64,000 nt of DNA from Oxytricha trifallax (Eukaryota > Ciliophora > Spirotrichea > Sporadotrichida > Oxytrichidae), in assembly GCA_000711775.1 (NCBI GenBank), contig ARYC01017653.1:1-64000 (forward strand), written 5' to 3'. Made by a program: the position numbers and the translations under genes. Below, piece after piece: positions 20,919 through 32,389 of this stretch. Numbering within the stretch: the stretch's first letter is position 1; each line of letters opens with the position of its first letter. Below the pieces are notes generated by a model. That model ran no database searches and was not told the DNA's origin. It saw nothing but the letters and a program-made list of their open reading frames with translations.

Positions 20919-23649
20919 ATGGATAAAAATGCTAAATTTATAAGCAATTCAAATGCATTATATGAAAATTGAATTGAATTACCACTCTTTAAGAGTTTCA
21001 TTAAATTTCTTACATCTGAGGTAAATTTGTCAATCTAATATTGAACTTTATATAAACTTTATGATTTAAAAATCATTTATTAGCAATTCTTTCCATGATT
21101 CCTTAACCATTACTTAACTGTAGCAATATGTGAAATCTGAAAGCTTGACATTAAGAACTTAAATCTAAACTTTGAACTTGCATGAGCATATATACCCTCT
21201 TTCCTCTAAAAATACAGAGACACAAATTTCAGAGTTCTAATTGATTAAGCAATTCCTGGTGGCATTCTTTTAATCAATGAATGATTTTGATATATCAACT
21301 ATGGCAGATAAATTGATTGAAACATTTAGCGATAGTCATGTTAATTAAATGAGAAGCTCTTCTGAAGTAGACCATCATGACAACAGCGATATACAGGTTT
21401 AAGATAAAAATGGGATTGATTAAGGATTGAAGAAATTCTTGTCTCACAAGAAAAACAAGAGTCACCTTTAATCCATTGAAAGTGACACAATTCATAAGTT
21501 GACATTTACTGGAGAGAAAGATTGTATATTAAATTATTAATGAGAAGAAATTTATTAAAATTTTAAGATGATGAGTTTCATAGCTTCAAATAAAGTACAA
21601 ATCATAGCTATAACGCTTTACAGAAAAGCGAGAAATTTCATGATCTCAAGAAATTCATAGAAGTTCAACAGCAAGTAAAAACAGAATCAAATTAAATATA
21701 GGATATCTCTAAGCTTGCTTAAAATGCTTAGAAGATTAACGATAATCAGAAGTTATCAGAAATTATAGAAAATCCTTAGTAAATTAATTAAAGCGCACAA
21801 GAACCTTAAGCTATGCAAAATCAGGATGTATTCAGTAAATTATATTTAGAAAATGTTAAAAAGAGAGAAAATTTGAGAAAAAATTAACTGCAAAAAAGCT
21901 AATATGAACTTAAAGGGTGTACATTTAGACCTTAGACTAATAAACTTTTAAGTTATGATTATTTTTTTTGTATATCATATTTAAAAAAATTACTTTTATA
22001 ATTTAGTCAGAGGAGACTTTCGATTTCATCATCAAACTAAAATATATTAAAGGATAGTAGTATTCTTTTTTCAAATAAGAAAAATATTGGCAACATTGAT
22101 TCAAGCCCTATATAGCAATTTTAAAGGGTGAAATTTAAATTAAATGATAATTAAAAAAGAAATTTATATAAAAAACCTACACTTATATTCAATTTTAAAC
22201 TGAACAGCAAACTTAAAATCTGAGACAATTAAATACAATTGAATCAACCCAATAAATTTCATAGATAAGTGGTTAAAAAGAAAATAAAAGCAGTACTAGT
22301 AGACATGAAAAACTATATCAAGTAAGTATATCCTTATGTTTATATATATAATAAGAATTTAATTTTCAATAACTTTGATCCTTTCCATTTTTAATTTGTA
22401 ATTATTAGTCATAAAAAGAGAGAAATGAAAAGTTAACATAAAAGAAGCAATAAATTGAATAAGAGAGATTAAAAGATTGTTCTTTCAAGCCTCAAAGAGA
22501 GACTAAAAAGTATGAGTAAAAGATGGGAATATTACAAAATTTAGACTCATTAGAGAGAGTTTACAAATTCTAAGTGTAAGTTTAATATAATTTACATGCT
22601 CTAAAGGAATTTAAAGTCTTAAAAAAATTTAATGTAGGGACTCAGTTCTTAAAAAGTATCAAAATATGGATTAAACATAAAAAAGTTTGAGTCACTCTTA
22701 GTCTACATATACAAACATGAATCAATAATAAAACCCCAAAGGAGTATCTCAGTAATCAATTCTAATAACTAACGAGCAAAAGATTTAACAGTAAAAATTC
22801 AAAGACATTAAAAACCAAATTCACCAAAATAAATCATAGAAATCAGAGCTTAGCAAAGAGAGAATGTCTAAGTTACTTAACGAGCTCTACTCTTAATAAA
22901 AATAGGAGTCTAAAACTTAAACAACAATTAGGAATGAGCAAATAAATTCTTAAAATCAAAGTCTTTCAAGGTCTAAATCCCCAAATAAACTTAAATTACC
23001 ATAACCTCATTTATAAGTAACGAGGGACAAAAGCTCTCCATAACACAGTCTCCGTAGAAACCCTGATTAAGTGGTGTAGAGCGATGAAGTTTTATTTCAG
23101 TAAATGTACTTGAAGAAAAATTATGATTCAAATAACCTAACTAATTCTTAATCAAACTTTAGATCAAATTCAAATCATACTAGAAGTTAAGCCATAGCTA
23201 ATGGTTTAAACAAAAATTACTAATAGCTTTCAGCTTTATAGATTGCTTAATAGAATCAACTTATTAGTTAGAGATAGAGATAGAATTCTGTAAGTACTAG
23301 AGAACTATAATCCAATATACATAATAAAAAAGACAGTGTCAGAAGTGGGAGTTTGAATGAAAGCTTTCAAAGATTGAATAAAATTCGTAGTATGTATCTG
23401 TAAAACCCTAAATCTTAAAGCAAAGATAAATATATAGGCAGGTCAAGCATTATTAATCAGTATAATATCTCTAGAAACCAAAGTTCAAACATTAACATAC
23501 AAGATATGAGTAGGGTGAGGGATGAAGAGTTGTTTGTAAATTAGCACTTTAATGGCAATAAAAGTAGTGAGAATGACTAAGCAGAAAATGTGAGTGATAG
23601 TGTGTATACTTAATCGCAATCATCTTCATAACAAATCAATTTAAATTGA
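20919..23649 (+). CDS. Gln/Asn/Ser-rich protein with two 'LY...C[TS]F[RK]PQ' motifs
   Basis: ATG at 20919 (MDKNAKFISNSNALYEN), TGA at 23647-23649. The N-terminal part is well structured: LPLFKSFIKFLTSE, then HEHIYPLSSKNTETQ and ISEFQLIKQFLVAFFQSM. Two repeats of a motif common in ciliate cytoskeletal-type proteins follow: KLYLENVKKRENLRKN to LKGCTFRPQTNK (~21830-21950), and LYQSQKERNEKLTQKK to RLKDCSFKPQRE (~22310-22500). The long C-terminal part (22620-23649) is low complexity. Splitting: spacers at about 21030-21150, 21530-21570, 21955-22010 and 22140-22200. An in-frame TGA at 20970-20972 interrupts the first MDS (see findings). Function unknown. Confidence 0.65.
22322..22408 (+). other. 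Intron, 87 nt
   Basis: GTAAGTATATCC...AATTATTAG; removal joins EKLYQ to SQKERNEKL in frame. Confidence 0.75.
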
Positions 23650-23773
23650 TTTAAAAATTGATAGCAAATTTCCAAAACTAAAGTCTATTTAATTTCATTA
23701 AATCGCTTTCTACTTTTCAGCTATCATAATAAAATTTAGGTAATTTTAAATCGAATAATAATTAATAAATTTA

Positions 23774-25515
23774 ATGACAGCCTTAAAAGTATGCAATATA
23801 TATTTTACATAAGATTTGACATATTTCATAAATAAAAACTCTTACTTTTTAGAATCCCAAGTTCTTAGTCTTAGGAGCAAGCAGTCACTTAGCTTATCAT
23901 TTAATAAGAAAACTGAATGTAATGTACTCTGCCAAGAGAGTTTTAGCTGTTGATGTAAAAAAACCAGAGAGGAGTTTGGGCTGTGAATTCAAATAATTAG
24001 ATTTTCTGTAGCTCTCATCAAGCGATTAATCTTTAATTAATAGTAATCTTTATACATAATGGGTATACTCTTGATATGTAATATTTTTAATTAGTATTTC
24101 TATTAATTATTTAAACGGTAGAAATAATCTTTAGATGAAATGACTTAATTATTCTCAAATAACAAGGATTCAAAGGATTCCCCAACACACATCATAAATA
24201 TGATTTAAAACAGAAAATTTTTAGTACTAAAGAAAGATATAGATTATTCACAACCATTGCATGAAATTGACTTTAAATATACTTTCTCTGATGCCTTTAA
24301 GGAAACTTAAATTTATTAAACCAATATTACAAGTTTGCACAATTCCATAGAGCTTGCCAAGCATATGAAAGCTCAGTAAGTACAATACAATTCTTAATTG
24401 GAACTATTAAATGTATCTTATAATTTTTTCAATAGATTATTTGTACCAAGTAGCATTATAAGTTAATCCACACATTAGCAGAAACATTTCGCTCATCCAA
24501 AATTCCTTAAATTAAAAGAACAAATTAGTGGGCATTTTATTTTTTTATTTAATTTAAATTTCCTATTTTTAAAATACTATAAATTTTCAATTAATCTAAA
24601 CATATAATAGTACACTTTTAAAATTATCTAAGATACTTTTAATGAGAAAACTATTGACATTAGATGCTTAAGGCTACCTTTCATTTCAGATTTTATTAAT
24701 TAAGATAATGAAAAATATCACTAACCAGTCGATTTAATTAGATGTAAGTCCAAAGTATAATTATTCTGTATTTGCAATTATATTTTAAAATTGTTTACAT
24801 TTTTCATATTTTTTGTGAAAATCAACCTGATACTGAACATATATTTAACCTAGAATTCATTATGAACGGATTAATGAAAAACATTTCTTTAACGGTCGCG
24901 AACCCCGAAACACCTCTTCCAATTATAAATATAAGCGATGCTACAGACTAAATTATAAAATTAATTGAAGCAGATAAAAAATCTATCACTCAGCCGATTT
25001 ATACTCTGCCAGGAGTTTTTGATATAAATTTAAAATAGCTTTCGAAATTTATGAGAAAGTAAGTATAAATATGCAACTATTAAAATTTGAAAAATATCTT
25101 ATTATTATTAGCTATTTTTGCAGATTCTTCGATTCTTTTTAATTAATATTCTAGATGATTTAATAAACACTTTTATAGGATAAATTACAAATTTAGATAT
25201 GACTTTATTGATTAAGCTACTTAAACAACAGAAGAGAGACAATTAAGATATTTCATAGACGCCATTCCATAGTAATAAATTACTATTGAAGAGCAAACAT
25301 AAATTAATGCCAGGGATTGGGGATATTATTGCTATTATATTTTTCATCCAAAAATTGAATTAATTAATAAAAACATAGAAATAAATAATTTTATTGTACA
25401 TTTTTATGATAGTAAATTGAGGTTAAAAAGCCAATTCGTTACATAGAGGGAATCATAGAGAAAATTATGGAATATTAGTAATGATGTAAATTTATCTAAA
25501 TTTAAATCAATTTAA
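23774..25515 (+). CDS. Extended SDR enzyme, L-threonine 3-dehydrogenase/epimerase-like
   Basis: ATG at 23774 (MTALK), a 64-nt intron, then NPKFLVLGASSHLAYHLIRK: a beta strand with a GASSHL turn where the family has GxxGxxG, followed by VLAVDVKKPER, which fits a Rossmann NAD-binding fold. Later pieces: ITSLHNSIELAKHMKAQ-LFVPSSIIS (the S of the SDR active site region), IRCLRLPFISDF, LPIINISDATDQIIKLIE with IYTLPGVFDINL, and a C-terminal QINARDWGYY that resembles the DDSNAR-DWGW end of threonine dehydrogenases. The nucleotide-binding glycines are partly replaced (G-A-S-S-H), so cofactor use is uncertain. Several spacers remain unresolved (24010-24110, 24540-24610, 24750-24830, 25060-25160). The end at 25515 is approximate. 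Confidence 0.65.
23789..23852 (+). other. Intron, 64 nt
   Basis: GTATGCAATATA...CTTTTTAG; joins MTALK to NPKFLVLGASS in frame. Confidence 0.7.
24376..24435 (+). other. Intron, 60 nt
   Basis: GTAAGTACAATAC...TTTCAATAG; joins KHMKAQ to LFVPSSII in frame. Confidence 0.7.
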
Positions 25516-25888
25516 TTTACAATAAATACTTATAAATCTCTTAATATAAGTATATATAATTTGTAATTTATAACAATTTCATGAAAAAAGAATAAATTAA
25601 GTACTAATAAGATATATTATGATCATTGTGTTTTATATTGAGAATGATTTTTAGAAATTTAAATTAGTATATATAAACTTAAAAATATTTAAAATGTAAT
25701 TAATTTATATAGATAACTAAAATCAAATATATGAAGGGTTTAATTATTAAAAAGATCACAATACTCAGATTTATTAAATTATTGGTATATTTAATTTCTT
25801 TTTGCCTACTATGAATTTTTATTATAATTTTGAATGGCATACCTGTTTATTTTATACTTTACAATAATTAGGAAATATTATAAAAAGA
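25516..25888. other. AT-rich spacer
   Basis: No coding signal seen on either strand; probably the flanks of two neighbouring chromosomes. Confidence 0.5.
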
Positions 25889-28800
25889 ATGAATAATTAA
25901 AAAGAGTCAGTGTCTACAAAGCGGCAAGAAGTATCTAATATATAAGAGTAGCAAAATGCCTCTGAAACTCCTAAATCTAAAATTAATTCCAACAATAAAC
26001 TAGTTTATATTTTTTATAAAATTAATATTTGTTTTATAAGAAATTTGAAGTATTAAGGGATTTATTGTAATTCTATTTGCTAAGAAAAGTTTAAATTTAT
26101 GATTATTATTATTAGTTTTGAAGGTGAAAAATTAATAACATAATGTTGACAAATCAGATATTGGTAAATTTGCCTCAGAAACGTAATCTTGATATTAATT
26201 TAATAAAATTCATTATAATTTTAATGATATTACTATAATTTAATGAAAAAAATAATCTTTTGCTGAGTCATCATCACTTATAAAAATTTAACGTACTTAT
26301 TTTTTTAACTATTTATTTATTTTTAAAAATATTTTATAAATTAAGTTAATTTAATTAATAGCATAGCATTTTAATGTATAAATTATATTTTTTAATTTTC
26401 AAACCCATTATTAAAAATGATCTCACCACACCAAAACCCTGAAAAATAATCACGAGTTCCCCCTCAAAGTGTCAGTACTACAAACAAACAGCAAGATATT
26501 TATCAGCTAAACAAACAATCTCTGGTGATTAGTAATTCTCAGATGCATTTGAAACACAATGCAATCATACTACAGCACAGTGAGCCAAAAAAGAAAAAAA
26601 ATAGCAATATTCAGCACCTCATCACATATAAATATTTATATATGATTGTTTGGGAAAAACTCAGAAATTTCACATATAATTGATAGTTTGCTATTTTTCA
26701 AGGAATTCAGAATATAAAAGCTTATTTTAATCAGTGAGTCACAGTCAGTTAAGAATCTTTCAGAGGCTTTTTAGGAAGTTAAAGATTACTAAAGCAGCCT
26801 CATTTCCCAATTCACTGTTGATTCCAATAAATATATTTAGCAATTTTATATTATAATTTTTAATTAATTTAGGAAAAAGAAATGGTATGAATAATAAATA
26901 TTAATATTTCGTTCCAATAAATAATATAATCAACCTATGAGTGAATAAAACATTGTAAAAATTTCTAATTAACAAGCAAAAAATATTGTAAAGCTCTAAA
27001 AATCAAAAAATCAAAAACTTTAAGAGCGTATGGAACCCACAGAAACTCCATTTATTTTTATATATGAAATTAAGATATATTAATCTATTTATTTATCAAT
27101 AAATTCATATTTTAATTGTAGTTATATAGAAATACTATTGCATAATTATAATTAAATTGAATTAAATTATTTTTAATTTTCCATCGCAAAGTAACAAATA
27201 TCAGCCTATGAGCAGCAGCAGCAATATATAAATGATTTTGAATAAGGCTTAATCATTGAATTCATTAAATAATTCTCACAGGCCAGAATCCAAATAATAA
27301 TAATTGTTCCAACCGAGACCCCCCCCACCCCCCCTCTCAGACCTAAAACGAGACCCCCCTCCCACCATAACTAGACCCCCTCCCACCTCAACAACATCCC
27401 AATTCATATGAAAATTTTGATTCTCGATGTTTAAATCATTTTCCTTAATGACATCTTGATCTCATAATATTATTTTACATAAAATATATCATTTTTTTAA
27501 AAAATATTTTTCCAACAAATCAAATGCTACTCTTTATTAAGATTTCTTATTTTACAACTTTCTCTACGTCCGCCGACTTTTTTACTTAGATGCTCCCATA
27601 GGAAATTAATCAAAAGAATATTTCCATATGACTCGGTAATGATATAATAAAAAATTATGAGCCAAAAAACTCATACAACTAACTTTATTTAAAAAAATTC
27701 AATATAAACACTCTATTAATCTGTATTCGAAATATGATTAATTTTTATAATAAATTTTCCTAATTTTATATAATTATTACTAATAATATTTTTATACAAA
27801 CTAATAGTTATGGGAAAAATTCATTTGAAAAGTATTAAAATAAAATCTAGTTAAACATGAATTATTAAGAAGTTAGCAAAGGGACTGATATAAATATAAA
27901 TAACTACTAGATTTATTTTTAGATAGTTAGTTTTTTTAAAAAAAATAATAATTAATGTTTAACTAGATTTTATTTTAATACTTTTCAAATGAATTTTTTC
28001 CATAACTATTAGTTTGTATAAAAATATTATTAGTAATAATTATATAAAATTAGGAAAATTTATTATAAAAATTAATCATATTTCGAATACAGATTAATAG
28101 AGTGTTTATATTGAATTTTTTTAAATAAAGTTAGTTATATGAGTTTTTGGCTCATAATTGTTTATTATATCATTACCGAGTCATATAGAAATATTCTTTT
28201 GATTAATTTCCTATGGGAGCATCTAAGTAAAAATGACGGCGGACGAAGAGAAATTTGTAAAAAAGAAATTAAATAAAGAGTAGCATTTGATTTGTTGGAA
28301 AAATATTTTTTAAAAAATGATATATTTTATGTAAAAAATATTATGAGATCAAGATGTCATGAAGGAAAATTATTAAAACATCGAGAATAAAAATTTTCAT
28401 ATGAATAGGGATGTTGTTGAGGTGGGAGGGGGGTCTAGTTAGGGTGGGAGGGGGGTCTCGTTTTAGGCCTGATGAGGGGGGGTGGGAGGGGGGGTCTCGG
28501 TTGGAACAAATAATAATATTAATCCCAAATTTAAAATGCGTAAAAAATAATTAAAATCAAGAAGCAATAATCCTCTGGTGAATTTTAATAGAAAGAAGAG
28601 ACAAAAGATAGTTTTAAATCCTAAGTTTTAAGAATATATATTTAAGTTTTCAATATATAAAATATAAATATAAATTCTCTTTTTTTTAGAAATTAAAGTT
28701 GTCTCTATAGAATCTAAAATTACAATGAAGCATAATTCTTCTCCTTCTCAAAACATTCTTTTAAATTTCCATCTATATAAATTAAATTTGGAAAAATTGA

Positions 28801-31306
28801 AATATTAAAGCTTTAATTTTAAATTATAATATATATAACGATTAGTTTTTCAAGAAAAGATTATAGTTAAACACCAATGTAAACTCACCAGTCAGCAAAT
28901 AACAATATCCTTCAAATTTTAATTCAGCTATTAAATAGACAAAAAATGGAAATTCACATTTTAATATTGTTGATAAAATTGTAAGATTACTATTTTTTCA
29001 GGACATTTATACTAATTTAAATTAGTCTATTAATATTCAAGAAGATTTAATGGATTCTCCTCCCTAAAAACTAAAAAATTAAGGAGCTTAATACTAAGGT
29101 AATTTCAAAGATACTAAAACTAATAGTTAATAAAATTAGATAATATAATAAAAGGGCAATTCAGCTGGAAAATCAAAGAGAGATATGAGTGTGGATGCTT
29201 TAGACTACAGAAAGTAAAATTTTAATAGAAAGTAATGTGCTTTATATATGAATTAATGTATATATTGTTTGAAGTAACTTTATGGAGTCAGCAGCTCCGA
29301 CCACTAAAAAGATAAGAATGAGAGAAAACTTATAAATTTAATTACTTTGAATAACAATGCCTCCAAAATAATTAGTTTGCCTTCACATCTTCAAAATGCA
29401 CAAAACTAGAGAGGTCTCCAAAATGAGGATGTAATTCAACAAATCCACAATAATTCTTAAGCATAAAGAGAAGACTTAATGTCTAGAGAGACCGCTCATT
29501 TTAGACTAACTTTTTCTTAAAATTAATGGGAAGAGCTTGAAGAATAAATTAACAATCATAAGAAAAAGAAGAGGTCAGGATCAAATCCTTCTAAACATAA
29601 TAAGCATGTCAATATTTTCGCATCTAATGATGCTTAAAATAAATCCCTCAATAACTCAAGAGATTTAAGTAACAACTTGTAAGATTGCTAAAAGCTATAA
29701 AGTGTGAAATCCTAGTAAAGTTTGAGTTCTATCTTTAAAAATCACATACCAAAGAAATCAGAGTCTAATCACTTGAATTCTAAGAATCATAGTAGATAGA
29801 ACTCTAGTAGAGGCAGTAATACTTAAGCTTAAAACGAGAGCAGTAGCAACCTGCCTCTCATTAATCAAAAACATTTGTCTTTAGACAATCAGTAACACTA
29901 ACATTATAATTCATAACCCTTAGATTAGCTTCAATCAGCTGTTACTAAGATCAACAACATGATCCCAAGTATAGTTGGTGGTTAAGATACAAATAAATAG
30001 CTTAAAAAGAAAGCTCACTTTTTGAAGAGAATCAAAGTCGATTCTAATTCTAATCTGCAGTAGAATCCAATAGTTAAAGATTATGGGCAGCAGTAAACTA
30101 GAAATAAATATGTCAATAGTTTGCATCAATAAATGTCTGAATCATCACTTCCTTCATTTAATGATCAGTATTCAAGGTCAGAGTAAATAACGGCTAAGTA
30201 AAATCCAAAATAATTTCAGGCTTAGGTCGAAATGTCTATTGATTAGTCTGAGCTGTTATTATATTTTTATCCTTACCTTAGTCTAAATCTTTTAGATTTT
30301 GTTTAGTTTTTTCATGTTTGGAGGTCATGAAATCTTAAAGACCTATTCTTCTCAATAAAATATGCTTAATCATTACACACATCTCATAGAGCAATCGACC
30401 CAATAGTAACATTATTAACTTTTGTAGCAGTAACATTAACAAACATAAAAGCATCCCTCTCGTTTGCCTTCTCTCGAGAAGAAGCAATTCGAGAGTTCAA
30501 CCTCCATTTCTTAACAACAAATAAATTCTAATCATTAAATCATGACAAAAATGCCCACTCTCTCCCTGAGCAACGTTAAAAATAAACTAATTAAGTTAAA
30601 AGAGAAGGATTAACAATCAAGTAAACATAGCCTAATTAAGCCTAAATAACTTCAATTTGGATTATATACGGAGGAAGACGAACAGCAATCTGATAATATG
30701 ATTCATTATTAATCATAGTAAGCCATGCTTTCTAAATATGAAAGCAATCTCAATAGTCATGCAAATATTGCAAAAAACACTATTAAAATGTTAATTTGTT
30801 AAATTGCTTATGTTTTCTTTTACTATAACAGTCTTTCTGGATCTCACCAATTCTAATTGTAATCAGTTGAAGGTTCATTCAAGTAATCTCCCAGGAGGGT
30901 GTACACAGAGGACAATGCTAATATAAATATAATGAGGTCAAGTAGTTCCTCAATTCTTAGTAACTAACTTGGAAATAGGCTGAAGTTTTAATTCATTTTA
31001 ATAGTTCAAATACTGAAAAAATTATAAAATTTAGTTTAATTTGAAAGTAAATCACTGCTTTAAGTCCCAAGGCAAACGAGAAAATAGTGCAGAGATATTT
31101 CCCAAAAGATTTCTTTGGAACTCACTAGCCTCAGAAATTCTCGAAAATCAAGTTAAATGTCAACTCATAATTTCAACCAAGTTAGTGAGAAGGCCATTAA
31201 AAAATATCTATAAGTTAAAATGTTAAGGAATCAAATTAAGAGATAAAGATCATAAAATAATAAACCATTTATCTGCAAATTAAGCTCATATTTAAACAAA
31301 TAATGA
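25889..31306 (+). CDS. Large Q/N/S/K-rich protein of unknown function
   Basis: A probable start at 25889 (MNNQKESVSTKRQEV) is followed by pieces at 26417 (SPHQNPEKQSRVPPQ), 26750, 27185-27300 (PMSSSSNIQMILNKAQ), 28520-28660, 28870-29220, 29290-30290, 30320-30800 and 30835-31306. TGA at 31304-31306. The longest piece (29297 on) reads about 330 residues without a stop: LMSRETAHFRLTFSQNQ, HKKKKRSGSNPSKHNKH, KINNMIPSIVGGQDTNK. Gln is mostly TAA/TAG. No catalytic domain recognised; disordered scaffold-like composition. A short intron (GTAAGATTAC...TTTTCAG, 28981-29001) joins FNIVDKI to DIYTNLNQ. Whether the 25889 piece belongs to the same gene is not certain. Confidence 0.55.
27305..28508. mobile_element. 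Long foldback element, 1,204 bp, G/C-run ends
   Basis: Two arms of 554 bp (27305-27858 and 27955-28508) are near-perfect inverted copies around a 96-bp loop. Ends are TGTTCCAACCGAGACC... and ...GGTCTCGGTTGGAACA. AAT flanks both sides (27302-27304, 28509-28511) within a longer shared repeat CAAATAATAATA. The outer 120 bp of each arm carries several runs of 5-8 C (or G), unique in this AT-rich window. It sits in a spacer of the Q-rich gene, so it behaves as an IES. No ORF inside. Confidence 0.9.
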
Positions 31307-31782
31307 CTCTTTTGATAAATTAATTTATTTTAAGAAACAATTTCCCTAAAAATTATAGAGTTTATTCTGCATTTTTTAATGAATTCAATTTTATTCTTAT
31401 TTTGTGCAGTAAACTATCAATGTTATAAAGTAAAATATAATATTGCTTAACTTATATCAATTATTAATATTGTATATAATCATTATTTTGTTAAGAATTA
31501 AAAGCTCTAATTTTCAACAAATTGTAGCTTATATTGCAAAACTTATTATAAGAGCAAAGATTAATCTAATCTTTTTGTAAATTGACTTTACACTTCTTTA
31601 ATGTCTGCCAATTGAAATTGAAATATAAATATCTCAAGGATTCAACTTAATTAATTTATTATAAAATTGATTTGTAATAATTATTATAAGACATACCTAT
31701 TTCAATTTTTAAGCGTAAGTTCCTTTCTATAAGCATTTTAGTTTAGCAATATTTAAATTTAAATATAAAAGTAATTGTAAAA
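31307..31782. other. AT-rich intergenic spacer
   Basis: No coding signal; contains the 5' flank of the roadblock gene. Several TA-rich stretches but no motif that decides a promoter. Confidence 0.5.
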
Positions 31783-32160
31783 ATGTCACAAAAAGTAGAA
31801 GAGACTTTAAACAGAATAAACACTCACAAGGGAGTGAAGGGCATAATTATTGTTAACAGTCGTGGCATTGCAATCAGATCGACTATGTCCCAGAACGAGA
31901 CCATCGAGTATGGCTCACTCATCACCCAGTTCACTTCCAAAGCTCAGACCACTATTAAGGTGCTACACCCAGAGGAAGACATTTCGTTCATTAGAATCAG
32001 ATCAAAGAAACATGAAATTATGATTGCACCAGAGAAGGAGTTTCAATTATATTCTATAATTAAATTACAATTGTCATGTCAAGAATTGATACATTGAATT
32101 AAAATTTACTAGTTTTCATTGATAGTACTACAAAATCCAAGCAACGATGAGACAAATTGA
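31783..32160 (+). CDS. Dynein light chain, roadblock/LC7 type
   Basis: ATG at 31783: MSQKVEETLNRINTHKGVKG, IIIVNSRGIAIRSTM, SLITQFTSKAQTTIKVL, FIRIRSKKHEIMIAPEKEFQ. This is a near full-length match to the roadblock/LC7 family (about 95-105 aa), which dimerises and binds dynein intermediate chains in cytoplasmic and ciliary dynein. The unspliced frame runs on to 32097 with a foreign tail; removing the 72-bp IES at 32049-32120 gives the expected end LIVLQNPSNDETN and TGA at 32158-32160, 101 residues. Codon use is less AT-biased than its surroundings. Confidence 0.93.
32049..32120. other. IES, 72 bp, pointer ATT, in the roadblock gene
   Basis: ATT at 32046-32048 and 32118-32120. Excision restores the conserved EFQLIVLQNP C terminus. 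Confidence 0.85.
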
Positions 32161-32389
32161 ATAGTAAACTATATTCATAAAGTGTGTATATAAATTAAGT
32201 TAACCAGGAAATTCATATTTTTAAATCAATTTTATCTACATTTAATCTAAATCTCACTCCTCTTTAAGATGTAACTGGTTCATTTTAATCAATTCTTTAA
32301 GTGAATATATTATTCAATCACATATGTTATTTATCTATGTTGTTATATTTATACTAATGTTAATTCATAAATATATAATGTTATCTTAA

